NCBI GenBank assembly: GCA_016195985.1 | Contig: JACPYP010000011.1 | Location: 496,001 to 560,000, forward strand | Length of the DNA stretch: 64,000 bases | Direction: 5' to 3' | DNA from: Acidobacteriota bacterium | Lineage (GTDB): Bacteria; Acidobacteriota; Holophagae; Holophagales; Holophagaceae | Shown: piece by piece, positions 8,111-17,080 of the stretch | How positions within the stretch are numbered: the first letter of the stretch is position 1 | Layout of the letters: each line of letters opens with the position of its first letter | The notes under the pieces: model-generated | What the model saw: the letters and a program-made list of their open reading frames with translations, nothing else | What the model was told of the DNA's origin: nothing | The model's database searches: none | Position numbers and translations under genes: made by a program

Positions 8111-9381
8111 TGTTCGATTTCTCCGGCTTCTCCGAACGGGCTGCGCACGGACGCATCACCCTGGCCTACGTCCTGCTCGTCACCATCCTGGTGGTCATGC
8201 TCGGCGGCGCGCTGCCATCCGTACTCTTCGTGTTCGGGCGGAACGCGCTCTGGGGAGTCTGGGCGCTCCTCATCCTCTGCGTTTCCGTCCTGGGGCTCCA
8301 GCTCTCCCTTTCGCGCCTCATGCGGCCGGTCCTGCCCCTGGCGGCCTGGCTGCTGGTCTTCGCCATCTGGGGAACCCTCTGCGCGACCTACCCGATTCTC
8401 GCCTCAAGCCTGCGCCTCCTCATCCGGTTCATCTGCATCATGGCGGCCATCGCCATCGTGACCAGCCATCACCGGCGCCTGGCCTTTTTCGCGAACGCCA
8501 CCCAATGGGGGCTGGTCGGCAACCTCCTCGTCACCTGGCTGCTGATCACGTACCCGGAATACCAGCAGCATCCATTCTTCCTCCGCATGAACGCCACCAT
8601 CGGCTCCGACCGCTTCGCCGGACTCTGGGGAGACGCCAACCAGGCGGGGCTGGTGGCCCTGTTCATGCTCGCGCTCTCCTACTGGGCCAAACCGTGGATC
8701 GCCTGGGCGGGCAGGATCTCAGGGGCCCTCATCATCTATCTCACCGCCAGCCGCACGGCCTTCTGGATCGCGATCGCCCTGGCCCTGCTCCATCTCGTCT
8801 TCGCGGCCACCATGAAGAGCAAGCTCCGGGCGGTCCTGGTAGCCGCCGTCCTGATCATCGGCGGCGTGGGGTACCTCAATTCATCGAGGGAAAGCAGCTT
8901 CTCCTTCTTCAAGGACAACCCGACCTTCTCCCGGGTCTTCGACGTCAGCGAATCCAAGACCAAGGAGCGGGGCGAAGCCTCCCGGGTGGACCTCGCGAAG
9001 CAGTGGCTGGCCGTCATCGCCAAGGAGCCCTGGTACGGCTACGGCCTCTACAGTTCGGAAGGGGACACTTCCATCGAAACCCAAGTCAAGCGGGGTTTCC
9101 CCACCCAGGGCACCCACAACATGTACATGGCGATCTGGGTCGACACGGGATGGGTGGGCCTTTCCCTCTTCCTCATCACCCTCGGCATCCAGCTTTACCG
9201 GATGAGGCAGGTCCCCTTGGCTCCACCGGTCCACCGCATGCTGTTCGCCCTTTGCTTCATCATGCTGGTCTTCGCCCTGACCAGTCATCAGATGCTGACG
9301 GACTACACAGGATGGATGGGTTTTTCGCTCATCTTCCTGCTGCCCATGAGCCCCGCCCTGAGGAACGCGCCCTCCTGGTGA
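8110..9381 (+). CDS. O-antigen ligase / Wzy-type polymerase family membrane protein
   Basis: 423 residues starting at the ATG that overlaps the flippase stop by one base. About eleven hydrophobic segments with one larger extracytoplasmic loop near residues 250-350. The loop and its exit carry GTHNMYMAIWVDTGWVGL, matching the conserved His-Asn region of the Wzy_C/O-antigen ligase family. It would polymerise repeat units or ligate the chain to an acceptor on the periplasmic face. Coupling with the flippase supports a Wzx/Wzy pathway; ligase and polymerase cannot be told apart from sequence alone. Confidence 0.87.
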   Translation: MFDFSGFSERAAHGRITLAYVLLVTILVVMLGGALPSVLFVFGRNALWGVWALLILCVSVLGLQLSLSRLMRPVLPLAAWLLVFAIWGTLCATYPILASSLRLLIRFICIMAAIAIVTSHHRRLAFFANATQWGLVGNLLVTWLLITYPEYQQHPFFLRMNATIGSDRFAGLWGDANQAGLVALFMLALSYWAKPWIAWAGRISGALIIYLTASRTAFWIAIALALLHLVFAATMKSKLRAVLVAAVLIIGGVGYLNSSRESSFSFFKDNPTFSRVFDVSESKTKERGEASRVDLAKQWLAVIAKEPWYGYGLYSSEGDTSIETQVKRGFPTQGTHNMYMAIWVDTGWVGLSLFLITLGIQLYRMRQVPLAPPVHRMLFALCFIMLVFALTSHQMLTDYTGWMGFSLIFLLPMSPALRNAPSW

Positions 9382-9420
9382 TCGCATTCCCGCCCCGGCG
9401 TCGTCCATTGGAGAACCTTC

Positions 9421-10566
9421 ATGAAACTGGCCCTGGTCATCTACTCCCTGGGCGAAGGCGGGGCCGAAAGGGTGATGTCCTCCATGGCCAACCATTGGTC
9501 CCGGAAAGGCGCCGGCGTATCTCTGGTCACCCTCGATGCAGTGGCAGCCGACAGGTACCCGCTCGACCCTCAGGTCCGCCGGGTGGCCCTGGGCCTCTCT
9601 GGAGATTCCTCCAATCCCGTGCAGGGCATGGCCAACAACTTCCGCCGGGTGGTCCAGCTCAGGAAAGCCTTGCGGGAGCTCCGCCCGGAAGCGGTGATCT
9701 GCTTCATGGAATCCACCAACGTCCTCACCATCCTGGCCACCCGGGGCCTGGGCGTGAAGGTCATCGTGATGGAACACACCAACCCGGAGATCCACCAGGT
9801 GGGCCGCCTCTGGAACACCCTGAGGCGCTGGACCTACCGCTTCGCGGACCGGGTGGGCGTGCTGACGGAGCGGACGCGCCCATGGGCGGAAAAGCTCGCG
9901 GACCCGGGCGCCGTCTTCGTGCTGCCCAATCCGATCCAGATATCCCCACCCGGAGCTGCGGGGGACATGGACCTCCGGGCCTTCTCGAACCTGCCGGCCT
10001 CGGCGCGCATCCTGGTTTCCATGGGCCGCCTGGCTCCTGAAAAAGGATTCGACTTGCTGATCCGGGCCTTCGCGCCCCTGGCCGGGATCCATCCGGATTT
10101 CCACCTGGTCATCCTGGGGGAAGGGGTGGAGCGCGGCGCCCTGGAAGCGGCACGCGCCTCCTGCGGGCTGGAAGGAAGGGTCCATCTGCCCGGGCGCGTC
10201 GAGAACCCCATGGCCTGCCTGCGCCAGTGCGACCTTTTCGTGATGTCCTCCAGGTACGAAGGATTTCCCATGGCGCTCTGCGAAGCCATGGCCTCCGGGC
10301 TGCCCGTGATCAGCTTCGATTGCCCCACGGGGCCAGGGGAGATCATCCGGGACCAGGTGGACGGGATCCTCGTGCCCGCGGGAGATGCCCCGGCCTTGAC
10401 CCGGGCCATGGGGCGCCTGATGGGCGATGCCGCGGCCCGCGAGGCCATGGGCGGGCGGGGCCCCGAAGGCATGCTCCGCTTTTCGGAGGAAAGGATCATG
10501 GCCGAGTGGGACCGGCTTCTCTCGGACCTGAACCTTGGAACGGCGGCCCGCTCTCCGCGCTCCTAG
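9421..10566 (+). CDS. Glycosyltransferase family 4 protein
   Basis: 381 residues. GT-B fold of family GT4: the N-terminal YSLGEGGAERVMSSMANHW is the acceptor-side signature, and the C-terminal half has SMGRLAPEKGFDLLIRAF, then SRYEGFPMALCEAMASG with the EGxPxxxxE nucleotide-sugar motif. It probably adds one sugar to the lipid-linked repeat unit on the cytoplasmic face. Its stop codon overlaps the stop of the convergent regulator gene (10563-10566), so the two genes meet with no space for a terminator. Confidence 0.92.
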   Translation: MKLALVIYSLGEGGAERVMSSMANHWSRKGAGVSLVTLDAVAADRYPLDPQVRRVALGLSGDSSNPVQGMANNFRRVVQLRKALRELRPEAVICFMESTNVLTILATRGLGVKVIVMEHTNPEIHQVGRLWNTLRRWTYRFADRVGVLTERTRPWAEKLADPGAVFVLPNPIQISPPGAAGDMDLRAFSNLPASARILVSMGRLAPEKGFDLLIRAFAPLAGIHPDFHLVILGEGVERGALEAARASCGLEGRVHLPGRVENPMACLRQCDLFVMSSRYEGFPMALCEAMASGLPVISFDCPTGPGEIIRDQVDGILVPAGDAPALTRAMGRLMGDAAAREAMGGRGPEGMLRFSEERIMAEWDRLLSDLNLGTAARSPRS

Positions 10567-11918
10567 AACCTGGCCGAGTCCGGCGCGTAAACCTTGAGCT
10601 TCTGGTAGAGGGTGCTGCGGGGAATGTCCAGCCGCTTCGCCGCCCTTCCCACGTGTCCATCTTCCTCTTCAAGGATTTTGAGAACGTACTCCCGCTCGAG
10701 CTCCCTCAGGGTCAGATGGGTGGAATGTTCCTGCTGCTTTCCCCCGGGGCTCACGGCAAAATCCAGATCCCCGCCCTCGATCACTGAGGACTTCACGCCC
10801 ATCAGCGCCCGCTCCAGGACGTTCCGCAGCTCCCGGATGTTCCCGGGCCAGACGTGCCTCTGCAGCTTCGCCAGCGCGCCTTCCGAGAGGCGGATGGCCG
10901 CCCGCCCGCAGTCGCTCGTCAGACGGTTGAGGAGGATCTGCGCGAAAACGGGGATGTCCTCCGCCCGTTCGCGCAGCGGCGGCACCGCGATCTGGATGGC
11001 GCTGATGCGGTAGAAGAGGTCGGACCGGAACTGCTGGTCCTGCACCAGCTGATCGAGCTTCTGATGGGTGGCGGCGACCAGGCGGAAATCCACTTTGCGG
11101 TCCTGGACTTCCCCAAGCCGGCGGAAGCGTTTCTCCTCGAGCGCCTTGAGGATTTTCGGCTGGATCTGCAGATCCATGTCGCCGATTTCATCCAGGAACA
11201 CCGTGCCCCGGTGGGCGGCTTCCAGCAGGCCCACCTTGACGGCCGTGGCCCCCGTGAAAGCCCCCTTCTCGTGGCCGAACAGCTCCGTGTCCAGCAGCTC
11301 CTTGCTGAAGCCGCCGCAGTTGAGTTCAAGGAGGGGCTCGGAGGATCTGGAGCTGTTCCGGTGGATCCAGCGGGCCAATTCGCTCTTGCCCGTGCCCGTC
11401 TCGCCTTGGATGAGGATGGGGCTTTCGGTGGCCGCGGCGAGCTGGGACTGCTCCTGCAGGCGCCGTATGGCGGGGCTCTGGCCGATGAAGGGATCCACGG
11501 CCCGCTGCGGCTCGTCCACCGACTTGCGGGCCAGCTGCTTCCGCCGGTTCCGCTGGTTCTCCAGCACCCGGTCCAGCACCACCAGCAGGGCCGGGAGATC
11601 CAGCGGCTTCACCAGGAACTGCTCCGCCCCGAGCTGGATGGCCTGGACCGCCAGATCGATGCGCGCATGGGCCGTGAGCAGAATGATGGGCACCCCGTCG
11701 TCGATGGCCTTCAGCTTGGGGAGCAACTCCAATGCGTTGCCGTCCGGAAGGGAATAGTCCAGGGTCACGGCGTCGTAAACATCGGCGCGGTACCGGATCT
11801 CGGCCTCGGCGCAGGTCTCCGCCTCGTCGACGCTGTAGCCGTGGAGTTCGAGGTAGTCCTTCAGCGCGAAGAGAATGATCTCGTCGTCGTCCACCACCAG
11901 AATCTTCGATTTCGCCAT
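10563..11918 (-). CDS. NtrC/AtoC-type sigma-54-dependent response regulator
   Basis: 451 residues in three domains. Receiver (1-120) with acidic pocket VVDDD, phosphoacceptor Asp54 in TLDYSLPDG and the KP lysine near 104. AAA+ ATPase (about 145-375) with Walker A GETGTGK, the sigma-54 contact loop GAFTGA and FLDEIGD Walker B. C-terminal Fis-type helix-turn-helix ending VGRAAKRLDIPRSTLYQKLK. It should activate sigma-54 promoters when phosphorylated. It begins 7 bases after the histidine kinase gene, so the two form a two-component operon. Its position inside the polysaccharide region suggests that it controls these genes. Confidence 0.95.
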   Translation of the reverse strand: MAKSKILVVDDDEIILFALKDYLELHGYSVDEAETCAEAEIRYRADVYDAVTLDYSLPDGNALELLPKLKAIDDGVPIILLTAHARIDLAVQAIQLGAEQFLVKPLDLPALLVVLDRVLENQRNRRKQLARKSVDEPQRAVDPFIGQSPAIRRLQEQSQLAAATESPILIQGETGTGKSELARWIHRNSSRSSEPLLELNCGGFSKELLDTELFGHEKGAFTGATAVKVGLLEAAHRGTVFLDEIGDMDLQIQPKILKALEEKRFRRLGEVQDRKVDFRLVAATHQKLDQLVQDQQFRSDLFYRISAIQIAVPPLRERAEDIPVFAQILLNRLTSDCGRAAIRLSEGALAKLQRHVWPGNIRELRNVLERALMGVKSSVIEGGDLDFAVSPGGKQQEHSTHLTLRELEREYVLKILEEEDGHVGRAAKRLDIPRSTLYQKLKVYAPDSARF

Positions 11919-11925
11919 GGGTGCC

Positions 11926-13089
11926 TCAGGCTTGGGCGGCCGGTTGCGCGGAGGAAGCCTGGGCCGAGGGCAGCATGAAACTGATCCTCATGGTGCCGCT
12001 CGAAGGCCCGGGCCCGGCGGTGAGCGTGCCGCCGTGGGATTCAAACACGCGGCGGGCGCCCGGAAGGGTCAGGCGTCCCAGCCCTGAGGTGCGGAAGTAG
12101 AAGGGCTCGAAGAGCCTCGCCGGATCGACATTCTTGAACCTCAGGCTGGAGCAGTCCACATGCCCGCACACCACGGCCCGCTCGCCGTGGAGCCCGTTCC
12201 CCACGTGGAGGACCACCTGTCCGCCGGCCTCCTCCTGGTGCAGGGCGAGGTCGACCAGGCGCGTGAAGGAGGATTGCAGGCAATGCTCGTCCATGTTGAT
12301 GGCCGGTAGGGGCGCGTCGACTTTCAACTGGAGTCCCACGCGGGCTTTCTCCGCCTCGGCCCTATGGCAGTCGATGGCCTCCCTCAGCAGGGGTCCCAAC
12401 TCACGGATGGACCAGGAAAAGCGGCCCGGATCCCCATAGTCCCGCAGTTCCTCGTTGAAGGCGTTCATGCGGTCGAGGCTCCGCCGGATGTTGGCCCCAT
12501 ACTTCCGGACGTCTTCCAGGTCCGCGAAGCGCGCCTCGAAGGCGTCCAGGTTCGCCGAAATCCCGAAGATGAAACTCCCCAGTTCATGGACCAGCCCGGG
12601 CACGAAGGAGGTGGCTGAAGGGGCCCGGGGCGTCGCCCGGGTTTCCATCCGGTAGAGGTCCGTGGTCAGGAACGCTTCAATCTGATCGGCCGCCACTCTC
12701 AGCCCCTCCTTCTGCTGGGCCGTCAACGTCACCGGAGTGGTGGAAAGCGCGCAGAGGGTTCCGATGTTGCGCTGGTAGAGATCCATCATGGGCAGGGCCT
12801 CGAGGATCAGCAGTTCCTGCTCCTTCAGCAGGCGGGCCCTCGAGGCTTCTGTGGAACCCTGGGCCAGCGCCCATTCCAGCGCGGCCATCTGCTCCTCCGT
12901 CAGGCCGCTGCCATCGCGGTGCCAGACGCCGGAATCATCCTGGAGGATCAGCGCGATGGGGGTTCCCGTGAAGGCCGCGCCCAGCATGATCCAGTCGCGC
13001 AAGCGATTCTCCGAGTGCGATTCCGTGAACCCGTGCCTGGGGGAGATCTCGGACCTGGATGCTTCTGGCACTGGACCGTTGGAATTCAT
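11926..13089 (-). CDS. Histidine-kinase-like protein with degenerate ATP-binding domain
   Basis: 387 residues from the ATG at 13089; an in-frame TTG at 13116 is the alternative. Residues about 30-160 resemble a GAF-like sensor. A DHp-like helix follows with VHELGSFIFGISANLDAFE, where the His is in the phosphoacceptor position. The HATPase part keeps an F-box (LFEPFYFRTSGLG) and the final ESHGGTL...SGT strand, but the N-box reads RLVDLALHQ in place of the usual N-x-x-x-N pair, and the DxGxG box is absent. No membrane segments, so it is cytoplasmic. It is upstream of and nearly abuts the sigma-54 regulator, its likely partner. It may be an atypical or inactive kinase. Confidence 0.82.
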   Translation of the reverse strand: MNSNGPVPEASRSEISPRHGFTESHSENRLRDWIMLGAAFTGTPIALILQDDSGVWHRDGSGLTEEQMAALEWALAQGSTEASRARLLKEQELLILEALPMMDLYQRNIGTLCALSTTPVTLTAQQKEGLRVAADQIEAFLTTDLYRMETRATPRAPSATSFVPGLVHELGSFIFGISANLDAFEARFADLEDVRKYGANIRRSLDRMNAFNEELRDYGDPGRFSWSIRELGPLLREAIDCHRAEAEKARVGLQLKVDAPLPAINMDEHCLQSSFTRLVDLALHQEEAGGQVVLHVGNGLHGERAVVCGHVDCSSLRFKNVDPARLFEPFYFRTSGLGRLTLPGARRVFESHGGTLTAGPGPSSGTMRISFMLPSAQASSAQPAAQA

Positions 13090-13184
13090 GGGGACGCCCC
13101 GTCGAGACTGCTTCAATCGTCAGCTTGGCAGCCCTTGATGAGGTTGGGAATAACCTGCATAGATTCATCTGAAAAAAGGTTCAT

Positions 13185-14525
13185 TCAAGGCCTTTTCCCG
13201 TTCCCGGAGACGGCATTGGCTTTGTTCACGGCCTCGCTGGCCGCCACAGCGTGCCGGATCCCGGGACCGCCGTTCCCGGTCACGGTGTTGCCGCTGATGT
13301 CCACGCTGGGATCCTTGTCCACCAGCCAGATGCCGACGCCGGCGTTCCCATTCACCGTGTTGCTCCTGACCACCGAACCCGGGCATTGGGACACGTAGAT
13401 GCCGCCGCCCGACCAGGTGTCGTTCCCGTTGAACATGGCCGTGCCCGTGATGGTGTTGCCCGTCACAGTGGTGCCGGCGGAATACTCCATCAGCATGATG
13501 CCCTGCCCCATGTTCATGGAGATGGTGTTATTCGTGATGCGGGCGTCGCCGATGCAGTGGCTCACTTTCACCGCCGACCGGAACCCTCCGCCGGCGGGAT
13601 CCAGGCCATTCCCGGTGACCACGTTGCGGTCGAAGACCAGGTTCAGGATGCGCGGCGTCGTGAACCGGCTGTTGAAGCCGCATTGGAAGCCGCCCCCCGC
13701 GTTGCCCGCCAGGGTGCAGCCCGTGATCAGCACGTTGCGCACGGTCTCGCCGTCGTTGGGCTCCACGTCGATGCCAGCCTCGGGTTCGGTTCCGGAAGTG
13801 TTCTTGAAGGTCGAATTCCTCACCGCCACTCCGTCGGCGCTGGTGATGGACAGTCCCTGGCGCCGGTTGCGGTCGGCGACCACGTTGCACAGGGTCACGT
13901 CGGCGCTGCCCTCGGAGACATAGAAACCGTCGCCCCAGCAGTCCCTGGCCGTCACGCCCTCCACCACCACGTGCTGGGCTTTGGCGATGGACAGTCCCAT
14001 GCCCCATTCTCCGCCCTGGCCCTGGTGTGCGCCGCGCTCGCCCTGCAGGGTTCCACCCACCACGTTCACATGTTCCGCCCGGTGGATGGCGAGGATGGCG
14101 GAATGGGCCAGGCCATTGGGGATGGCCTTGAGCACGGCCCCCGGAGAAAGGCGCAGGGTCATCCGGCTTTTGAGGCGGAGGCCCAGGTTGCCCTGAACGG
14201 CGGCGTTCACGAGGTAGGTGCCATCGGGAATCAGCACGGTCCCTCCCGTGCCGCCCGCCGCGTCCACCGCGCGCTGCAGGGCCGCGGTGTCGTCGCTGAG
14301 GCCGTCCCCCTTGGCGCCGAACGGCGCCTCGCGCACGTTGAACACCCGGGGCGAAGCGGGAGGGGGCAGGCAGGACAGGGGCGCAGGAACTGGAGGCACC
14401 ACCGCGGCGACGGCCTGGGCGTCTCCTTGGGCCCGGGAGGAGCCGCGTCCAAGAGTGAACAGCAGGCCCATCGAACCGGCGGCCAGCACCCCCACCAGCC
14501 AAACCCGGATGTTCCGTGTGTCCAT
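13185..14525 (-). CDS. Secreted right-handed beta-helix protein, paralogue of the one at 2967-4238
   Basis: 446 residues from the ATG at 14525 (GGAGAG upstream). A signal-like segment (VWLVGVLAAGSMGLLFTLG) is followed by a Pro-rich spacer and the NVREAPFGAKGDGLSDDTAA block shared with the paralogue, then repeated Asn-rich coils such as NTISMN, NTITGTA and NTVNGN. This is a pectate-lyase-3-type beta-helix. Unlike the paralogue it has no clear lipobox Cys after the hydrophobic segment, so it may be anchored or released. The 251-base divergent spacer separates it from the sugar-nucleotide dehydrogenase. Likely polysaccharide-modifying; the reaction is unknown. Confidence 0.82.
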   Translation of the reverse strand: MDTRNIRVWLVGVLAAGSMGLLFTLGRGSSRAQGDAQAVAAVVPPVPAPLSCLPPPASPRVFNVREAPFGAKGDGLSDDTAALQRAVDAAGGTGGTVLIPDGTYLVNAAVQGNLGLRLKSRMTLRLSPGAVLKAIPNGLAHSAILAIHRAEHVNVVGGTLQGERGAHQGQGGEWGMGLSIAKAQHVVVEGVTARDCWGDGFYVSEGSADVTLCNVVADRNRRQGLSITSADGVAVRNSTFKNTSGTEPEAGIDVEPNDGETVRNVLITGCTLAGNAGGGFQCGFNSRFTTPRILNLVFDRNVVTGNGLDPAGGGFRSAVKVSHCIGDARITNNTISMNMGQGIMLMEYSAGTTVTGNTITGTAMFNGNDTWSGGGIYVSQCPGSVVRSNTVNGNAGVGIWLVDKDPSVDISGNTVTGNGGPGIRHAVAASEAVNKANAVSGNGKRP

Positions 14526-14776
14526 GCTTCTCTCCACCTGGGGCGCGGACATTGTCCCACGGAGAATTCCACCTCGAAGGGCCCCGATCGCCGGGCATGG
14601 AAAAAGAATGGACCCACCCCGCAACGCTCTTGTAAAAATAATTTATCTGGCCGGGGGTAAGTGAAAATTTATAAGATGATCCACCCACCTAAGAGGATTC
14701 CGCCCGCGTGTGACTCCGCTTTGAATGGGTGAACAAAACGGCCCTAGTTCACGTGCTTGGTTAGCGGAGGAGCATC

Positions 14777-16051
14777 ATGCGGATCGCAGTCATCGGCCTG
14801 GGTTATGTCGGGTTGCCACTCGCCCTGGAACTCGCGAAGAAATTCCCCGGGACCGTGGGATTCGACATCCACGAGGCCAAGATCGCCGAACTGAAGAAGG
14901 GGGTCGACCGCACCAGGGAAGTCTCGCCCGAGGCGCTGCGCACGACGACCCTGGCCATGACCAGCGACCCCGAAGGCATGCGCGGGGCGGACTTCTTCAT
15001 CGTGGCCGTGCCGACGCCCATCGACGGGTGGAAGCGGCCCGACCTGACCCCCGTCGTCAAGGCCAGCGAGACCGTGGGCAAGGTCATCGGCAAGGGCAGC
15101 ATCATCGTCTACGAATCCACAGTCTTCCCCGGCGTCACCGAGGACATCTGCGGCCCCATCCTCGAAAAGCAGTCCGGTCTGAAGTGCGGCATCGACTTCA
15201 AGCTCGGCTACTCGCCGGAGCGCATCAATCCCGGCGACAAGGTCCACACGGTGGACCGCATCGTGAAGGTGGTCTCCGGGCAGGATGCGGAAAGCCTGCG
15301 CGCCATCGCCGGAGTCTATGGCGCCGTCATCGCCGCGGGAGTCCACGAGGCCTCCTCCATCAAGGTGGCCGAGACCGCCAAGGTGATCGAGAACACCCAG
15401 CGCGACATCAACATCGCCCTGATGAACGAACTCGCCATCATCTGCGAGAAGGTCGGCATCCGCACCTCAGAGGTGCTGGCGGCGGCCCGCACCAAGTGGA
15501 ACTTCCTGCCCTTCAGCCCCGGCCTGGTCGGCGGGCACTGCATCGGCGTCGATCCCTACTACCTCACCACCAAGGCTGAGGAATTGGGCTACCACCCCCG
15601 GGTGATCCTCGCCGGCCGCCAGATCAACGACGACATGGGTGCCTACGTCGCGCAGAAGCTGGTCAAGCTGATGATCCAGCAGCAGATTCCCGTGAAGAAC
15701 GCCCGGGTCGGGATCCTGGGCCTCACCTTCAAGGAAAATGTCCACGACATCCGCAACAGCAAGGTGCCTGACATCGTGGCGGAGCTGCAGCAGTTCAACA
15801 TCACACCCCTGATCCACGATCCGATGGCGGACCCGGCGGAGACCCTGCACGAGTACGGCCTCCAGCTCTGCAAGCTGGAGGAGATCCGCGACCTGGATGC
15901 CTTGGTCCTGGCCGTCAACCACCAGGTGCTCCTGGACCTGGGCCTGGACGCCATCCGCGCCTGCATGAAGGAATCCGCCGTATTCATCGACGTGAAATCA
16001 GTCTTCGCCCCCGGGGACTTCCCGCAGGGCGTCGCCTACTGGAGCCTGTGA
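14777..16051 (+). CDS. UDP-N-acetylhexosamine 6-dehydrogenase (TviB/WbpO type)
   Basis: 424 residues, GGAGGAG upstream of the ATG. Rossmann motif GLGYVGLPLA (7-16), the YEST-x-PG substrate region (112-119) and the catalytic Cys255 in VGGHCIGVDPYYL mark the UDP-glucose/GDP-mannose dehydrogenase family. The sequence FSPGLVGGHCIGVDPYYLT and the absence of the short Ugd-type active site favour the N-acetyl-hexosamine branch (Vi antigen TviB, WbpO). It would make UDP-GlcNAcA or UDP-GalNAcA with two NAD. The next gene encodes the matching 4-epimerase, three bases downstream. Confidence 0.93.
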   Translation: MRIAVIGLGYVGLPLALELAKKFPGTVGFDIHEAKIAELKKGVDRTREVSPEALRTTTLAMTSDPEGMRGADFFIVAVPTPIDGWKRPDLTPVVKASETVGKVIGKGSIIVYESTVFPGVTEDICGPILEKQSGLKCGIDFKLGYSPERINPGDKVHTVDRIVKVVSGQDAESLRAIAGVYGAVIAAGVHEASSIKVAETAKVIENTQRDINIALMNELAIICEKVGIRTSEVLAAARTKWNFLPFSPGLVGGHCIGVDPYYLTTKAEELGYHPRVILAGRQINDDMGAYVAQKLVKLMIQQQIPVKNARVGILGLTFKENVHDIRNSKVPDIVAELQQFNITPLIHDPMADPAETLHEYGLQLCKLEEIRDLDALVLAVNHQVLLDLGLDAIRACMKESAVFIDVKSVFAPGDFPQGVAYWSL

Positions 16052-16054
16052 TTC

Positions 16055-17080
16055 ATGCGTTTTGACGAAACCCTTGCCGAATTGAAGGCCGCTCCCAAAA
16101 CCTGGCTGGTGACCGGCGTGGCCGGGTTCATCGGCTCAAACCTGCTGGAGGCCCTGCTGAAAGCGGGCCAGACCGTGGCGGGCCTGGACAACTTCGCCAC
16201 CGGATCCCAGGCCAACCTGGATGACGTGAAGGGCGTGGTCGGGCCCGAGGCCTGGGCGCGGTTCACCTTCATCCAGGGGGACATCCGGAGCCTGGCGGAT
16301 TGCCAGAAGGCCTGCGAGGGCGCCGACTATGTCCTCCACGAGGCGGCGCTCGGCTCGGTGCCCCGCTCCATCGAGGATCCCATCGCCACCAACCAGGCCA
16401 ACATCGATGGTTTCCTCAACATGCTGGTGGCCAGCCGCGACCAAAAGGTGAAGCGCTTCGTCTACGCCGCGTCCAGTTCCACCTACGGCGACCACCCGGA
16501 CCTGCCCAAGCGCGAGGACAAGATTGGACAGCCGCTGTCGCCCTATGCCGTCACCAAGCTGGTGAACGAACTGTACGCCAAGGTGTTCGGCAGCACCTAC
16601 GGCCTGCAGACCATCGGCCTGCGCTACTTCAATGTCTTCGGGCGCCGCCAGAGCCCCAACGGGCCCTACGCCGCCGTCATCCCTCTCTGGATCGCGGGAC
16701 TCATGCGCAGGAAGGCCGTGGCCATCAACGGAGACGGGGAGACCAGCCGGGATTTCTGCTACGTGGAAAACGTGGTCCAGGCGAACCTGCTGGCCGCCAC
16801 CGCCACCGATCCCGCTGCCACCAGCCAGGTCTACAACGTCGCCTTCGGCGGCCGAACCACCCTGAACCAGCTGCACGAAAAGCTGCGCTCCCGGCTGGCC
16901 CGCCATGATGCCGCCATCGGCGCCCTGGAGCCGGACTACCGCCCCTTCCGCGGCGGCGACGTCCGCCATTCCCAGGCCGACATTTCCAAGGCCGCCGGCC
17001 TTCTGGGCTATGCTCCGCAATTCGACGTGGACCGTGGCCTGGACGAAGCCCTGGCCTGGTACCGGGCGAACCTCGGATGA
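16055..17080 (+). CDS. UDP-N-acetylglucosamine 4-epimerase family (WbpP/TviC type)
   Basis: 341 residues. Extended SDR with NAD motif [13 protein letters not shown] (20-32), [10 protein letters not shown], catalytic Tyr-x3-Lys in [11 protein letters not shown], and [19 protein letters not shown], which is close to the WbpP/TviC consensus. The N-terminal extension before the Rossmann strand ([17 protein letters not shown]) is also characteristic of WbpP-like enzymes. It probably interconverts UDP-GlcNAc(A) and UDP-GalNAc(A). Its stop overlaps the next start by 4 bases. Together with the preceding dehydrogenase it gives a two-step route to a HexNAc uronic acid. Confidence 0.92.
   Translation: MRFDETLAELKAAPKTWLVTGVAGFIGSNLLEALLKAGQTVAGLDNFATGSQANLDDVKGVVGPEAWARFTFIQGDIRSLADCQKACEGADYVLHEAALGSVPRSIEDPIATNQANIDGFLNMLVASRDQKVKRFVYAASSSTYGDHPDLPKREDKIGQPLSPYAVTKLVNELYAKVFGSTYGLQTIGLRYFNVFGRRQSPNGPYAAVIPLWIAGLMRRKAVAINGDGETSRDFCYVENVVQANLLAATATDPAATSQVYNVAFGGRTTLNQLHEKLRSRLARHDAAIGALEPDYRPFRGGDVRHSQADISKAAGLLGYAPQFDVDRGLDEALAWYRANLG

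Noticed and set aside
8037-10040. 667-codon plus-strand frame crossing the polymerase and glycosyltransferase genes
   Set aside because: It overlaps two genes with strong family motifs in another frame; its composition (Pro/Arg/His) is typical of a shadow frame.
13251-14660. 469-codon plus-strand frame antisense to the beta-helix protein
   Set aside because: The minus-strand frame has a signal peptide and the pectate-lyase-3 signature; the antisense product has no features.
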